Assembly: GCA_022605955.1 (NCBI GenBank)
Contig: JAKCOZ010000256.1
Location: 1-64,000, forward strand
DNA length: 64,000 nucleotides
From: Rallus limicola
Lineage: Eukaryota > Chordata > Aves > Gruiformes > Rallidae
Direction: 5' to 3'
Shown: piece after piece, positions 60,134-64,000 of the stretch
Numbering within the stretch: the stretch's first letter is position 1
Layout: every line of letters starts with the position of its first letter
Translations under genes and position numbers: made by a program
Notes under the pieces: model-generated
Database searches by the model: none
Seen by the model: the letters and a program-made list of their open reading frames with translations, nothing else
What the model was told of the DNA's origin: nothing

Positions 60134-63100
60134 AGCCAAAGTGACAGGGTCTGCTCGGGTGTCCTGTTAGGAGGTTTCAGACAAGCTATGCCTTTCAGGC
60201 CTAGCTTCTTTACTTTGGGAGTTATTGCTGGACGTTTAGCATGTTTTGAACTGCAGTCTGCTAGGGCCGAGAAAAGCACCGTAGGAGGTTCCAGGCATGT
60301 TCCCTCTTTCCAGGCAAAGGAAAAGGCTGAGAGCCAAAGTGACAGGGTCTGCTCGTGTGTCCTGTTAGGAGGTTTCAGACAAGCTAAGCCTTTCAGGCCT
60401 AGCTTCTTTACTTTGGGAGTTATTGCTGGACGTTTAGCATGTTTTGAACTGCAGTCTGCTAGGGCCGAGAAAAGCACCGTAGGAGGTTCCAGGCATGTTC
60501 CCTCTTTCCAGGCAAAGGAAAAGGCTGAGAGCCAAAGTGACAGGTGCTGCTCATGTGTCCTGTTAGGAGGTTTCAGACAAGCTATGCCTTTCAGGCCTAG
60601 CTTCTTTACTTTGGGAGTTATTGCTGGACGTTTAGCATGTTTTGAACTGCAGTCTGCTAGGGCCGAGAAAAGCACCGTAGGAGGTTCCAGGCATGTTCCC
60701 TCTTTCCAGGCAAAGGAAAAGGCTGAGAGCCAAAGTGACAGGGTCTGCTCGGGTGTCCTGTTAGGAGGTTTCAGACAAGCTATGCCTTTCAGGCCTAGCT
60801 TCTTTACTTTGGGAGTTATTGCTGGACGTTTAGCATGTTTTGAACTGCAGTCTGCTACGGCCGAGAAAAGCACCGTAGGAGGTTCCAGGCATGTTCCCTC
60901 TTTCCAGGCAAAGGAAAAGGCTGAGAGCCAAAGTGACAGGGGCTGCTCGTGTGTCCTGTTAGGAGGTTTCAGACAAGCTATGCCTTTCAGGCCTAGCTTC
61001 TTTACTTTGGGAGTTATTGCTGGACGTTTAGCATGTTTTGAACTGCAGTCTGCTAGGGCCGAGAAAAGCACCGTAGGAGGTTCCAGGCATGTTCCCTCTT
61101 TCCAGGCAAAGGAAAAGGCTGAGAGCCAAAGTGACAGGGTCTGCTCGGGTGTCCTGTTAGGAGGTTTCAGACAAGCTATGCCTTTCAGGCCTAGCTTCTT
61201 TACTTTGGGAGTTATTGCTGGACGTTTAGCATGTTTTGAACTGCAGTCTGCTAAGGCCGAGAAAAGCACCGTAGGAGGTTCCAGGCATGTTCCCTCTTTC
61301 CAGGCAAAGGAAAAGGCTGAGAGCCAAAGTGACAGGGGCTGCTCGTGTGTCCTGTTAGGAGGTTTCAGACAAGCTATGCCTTTCAGGCCTAGCTTCTTTA
61401 CTTTGGGAGTTATTGCTGGACGTTTAGCATGTTTTGAGCTGCAGTCTGCTAGGGCCGAGAAAAGCACCGTAGGAGGTTCCAGGCATGTTCCCTCTTTCCA
61501 AGCAAAGGAAAAAGCTGAGAGCCAAAGTGACAGGGTTTGCTCGTGTGTCCTGTTAGGAGGTTTCAGACAAGCTATGCCTTTCAGGCCTAGCTTCTTTACT
61601 TTGGGAGTTATTGCTGGACGTTTAGCATGTTTTGAACTGCAGTCTGCTAGGGCCGAGAAAAGCACCGTAGGAGGTTCCAGGCATGTTCCCTCTTTCCAGG
61701 CAAAGGAAAAGGCTGAGAGCCAAAGTGACAGGGTCTGCTCGTGTGTCCTGTTAGGAGGTTTCAGACAAGCTATGCCTTTCAGGCCTAGCTTGTCTGAAAC
61801 CTCCTAACAGGACAAGCTATGCCTTTCATGCCTAGCTTCTTTACTTTGGGAGTTATTGCTGGACGTTTAGCATGTTTTGAACTGCAGTCTGCTAGGGCCG
61901 AGAAAAGCACCGTAGGAGGTTCCAGGCATGTTCCCTCTTTCCAGGCAAAGGAAAAGGCTGAGAGCCAAAGTGACAGGGGCTGCTCGTGTGTCCTGTTAGG
62001 AGGTTTCAGACAAGCTATGCCTTTCAGGCCTAGCTTCTTTACTTTGGGAGTTATTGCTGGACGTTTAGCATGTTTTGAACTGCAGTCTGCTAGGGCCGAG
62101 AAAAGCACTGTAGGAGGTTCCCGGCATGTTCCCTCTTTCCAGGCAAAGGAAAAGGCTGAGAGCCAAAGTGACAGGGTCTGCTCGGGTGTCCTGTTAGGAG
62201 GTTTCAGACAAGCTATGCCTTTCAGGCCTAGCTTCTTTACTTTGGGAGTTATTGCTGGACGTTTAGCATGTTTTGAACTGCAGTCTGCTACGGCCGAGAA
62301 AAGCACCGTAGGAGGTTCCAGGCATGTTCCCTCTTTCCAGGCAAAGGAAAAGGCTGAGAGCCAAAGTGACAGGGTCTGCTCGTGTGTCCTGTTAGGAGGT
62401 TTCAGACAAGCTATGCCTTTCAGGCCTAGCTTCTATACTTTGGGAGTTATTGCTGGACGTTTAGCATGTTTTGAACTGCAGTCTGCTAGGGCCGAGAAAA
62501 GCACCGTAGGAGGTTCCAGGCATGTTCCCTCTTTCTAGGCAAAGGAAAAGGCTGAGAGCCAAAGTGACAGGGTCTGCTCGTGTGTCCTGTTAGGAGGTTT
62601 CAGACAAGCTATGCCTTTCAGGCCTAGCTTCTTTACTTTGGGAGTTATTGCTGGACGTTTAGCATGTTTTGAACTGCAGTCTGCTAGGGCCGAGAAAAGC
62701 ACCGTAGGAGGTTCCAGGCATGTTCCCTCTTTCCAGGCAAAGGAAAAGGCTGAGAACCAAAGTGACAGGGTCTGCTCGTGTGTCCTGTTAGGAGGTTTCA
62801 GACAAGCTATGCCTTTCAGGCCTAGCTTCTTTACTTTGGGAGTTATTGCTGGACGTTTAGCATGTTTTGAACTGCAGTCTGCTAGGGCCGAGAAAAGCAC
62901 CGTAGGAGGTTCCAGGCATGTTCCCTCTTTCCAGGCAAAGGAAAAGGCTGAGAGCCAAAGTGACAGGGTCTGCTCGTGTGTCCTGTTAGGAGGTTTCAGA
63001 CAAGCTATGCCTTTCAGGCCTAGCTTCTTTACTTTGGGAGTTATTGCTGGACATTTAGCATGTTTTGAACTGCAGTCTGCTAGGGCCGAGAAAAGCACCG

Positions 63101-63954
63101 TAGGAGGTTCCAGGCATGTTCCCTCTTTCCAGGCAAAGGAAAAGGCTGAGAGCCAAAGTGACAGGTGCTGCTCATGTGTCCTGTTAGGAGGTTTCAGACA
63201 AGCTATGCCTTTCAGGCCTAGCTTCTTTACTTTGGGAGTTATTGCTGGACGTTTAGCATGTTTTGAACTGCAGTCTGCTAGGGCCGAGAAAAGCACCGTA
63301 GGAGGTTCCAGGCATGTTCCCTCTTTCCAGGCAAAGGAAAAGGCTGAGAGCCAAAGTGACAGGGTCTGCTCGTGTGTCCTGTTAGGAGGTTTCAGACAAG
63401 CTAAGCCTTTCAGGCCTAGCTTCTTTACTTTGGGAGTTATTGCTGGACGTTTAGCATGTTTTGAACTGCAGTCTGCTAGGGCCGAGAAAAGCACCGTAGG
63501 AGGTTCCAGGCATGTTCCCTCTTTCCAGGCAAAGGAAAAGGCTGAGAGCCAAAGTGACAGGGTCTGCTCGGGTGTCCTGTTAGGAGGTTTCAGACAAGCT
63601 ATGCCTTTCAGGCCTAGCTTCTTTACTTTGGGAGTTATTGCTGGACGTTTAGCATGTTTTGAACTGCAGTCTGCTAGGGCCGAGAAAAGCACCGTAGGAG
63701 GTTCCAGGCATGTTCCCTCTTTCCAGGCAAAGGAAAAGGCTGAGAGCCAAAGTGACAGGGTCTGCTCGTGTGTCCTGTTAGGAGGTTTCAGACAAGCTAA
63801 GCCTTTCAGGCCTAGCTTCTTTACTTTGGGAGTTATTGCTGGACGTTTAGCATGTTTTGAACTGCAGTCTGCTAGGGCCGAGAAAAGCACCGTAGGAGGT
63901 TCCAGGCATGTTCCCTCTTTCCAGGCAAAGGAAAAGGCTGAGAGCCAAAGTGAC
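59174..63954 (+). repeat. 4.8-kb segmental duplication, copy 2 (offset 14304 bp)
   Basis: Partner of 44870-49650. It diverges at about 63955, where ggtgctgctcatg replaces gggtctgctcg. Confidence 0.82.
61744..61814. repeat. palindromic junction 19
   Basis: Perfect arms. Copy of junction 18 at an offset of 14304 bp. Confidence 0.95.
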
Positions 63955-64000
63955 AGGTGCTGCTCATGTGTCCTGTTAGGAGGTTTCAGACAAGCTATGC

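Larger units (their letters stand above)
1..64000 (+). repeat. 198-bp PstI satellite array, about 319 head-to-tail monomers
   Basis: The entire window is a direct tandem repeat of a 198-bp monomer that I phase from its single PstI site (ctgcag). Subtracting nineteen 47-bp insertions and dividing by 198 gives about 318.7 copies. Landmarks in monomer coordinates: CpGs at 18-19, 30-31, 104-105 and 181-182; taggaggtt at 32 and again at 116; an imperfect palindrome at 131-155. Copies differ by only a few substitutions, and orientation never changes except inside the 47-bp insertions. The 198-bp length is close to a nucleosome repeat length. No other sequence class interrupts the array and both window ends are inside it. 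A centromeric or heterochromatic location is plausible for such an array but is not shown by the sequence. I do not recognise the monomer as a named family. Confidence 0.98.

Noticed and set aside
1..64000. CRISPR array
   Set aside because: The repeat unit is 198 bp with no unique spacers, and monomers are contiguous. This is satellite, not repeat-spacer structure.
1..64000. Transposable element, rRNA, tRNA or telomere repeat inserted in the array
   Set aside because: Scanning the window shows monomer phase maintained throughout, broken only by one-base indels, one 4-base loss and the 47-bp insertions. No foreign sequence was seen.
1..64000. CENP-B box
   Set aside because: The consensus contains no ttcg...cggga core in either orientation.

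Overview
The whole 64 kb window is one tandemly repeated satellite DNA array. The monomer is 198 bp, 50% G+C, with one PstI site (ctgcag) per copy. About 319 monomers lie head to tail on the same strand from the first base to the last. I found no unique sequence, transposon, RNA gene or conventional protein gene, and both window ends lie inside the array. The long open frames on both strands arise because 198 is a multiple of 3 and the consensus has no stop in those two frames.

The host is probably an animal with a large, CpG-methylated genome, possibly a vertebrate. Each monomer has only 4 CpGs where about 12 would be expected, and recurrent variants at all four look like methyl-cytosine deamination (gccgag to gctgag, gacgtt to gacatt, ctcgtg to ctcatg or cttgtg, caccgt to cactgt). 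I do not recognise the monomer as a named satellite, so species is unknown and a centromeric or heterochromatic location is inference.

Layout. 1-6025: array with about 30 single-base indels, otherwise a near copy of 6.7-12.75 kb (34 monomers downstream). 6026-9924: clean array. 9925-15760 and 15761-21596: tandem duplication of a 5836-bp block (29 monomers plus two 47-bp insertions) with four substitutions seen between copies. 21597-26631: clean array dominated by the ggggctg variant. 26632-40334: domain holding 13 of the 19 palindromic junctions, with nested duplications of period 1037 and 4346 bp. 40335-64000: higher-order repeats, with a 7-monomer unit (1386 bp) present three times, 4-monomer (792 bp) and 2-monomer (396 bp) derivatives, and duplications at offsets of 8166 and 14304 bp.

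The most interesting structure is a recurrent 47-bp insertion found 19 times with the same breakpoints. Each insertion copies 23 nt of the monomer in inverted orientation at a short imperfect palindrome already present in every monomer, making a hairpin with 29-bp arms and a 13-nt spacer. It looks like one ancestral hairpin template switch that was then spread by unequal exchange or segmental duplication, so it marks the array's history.
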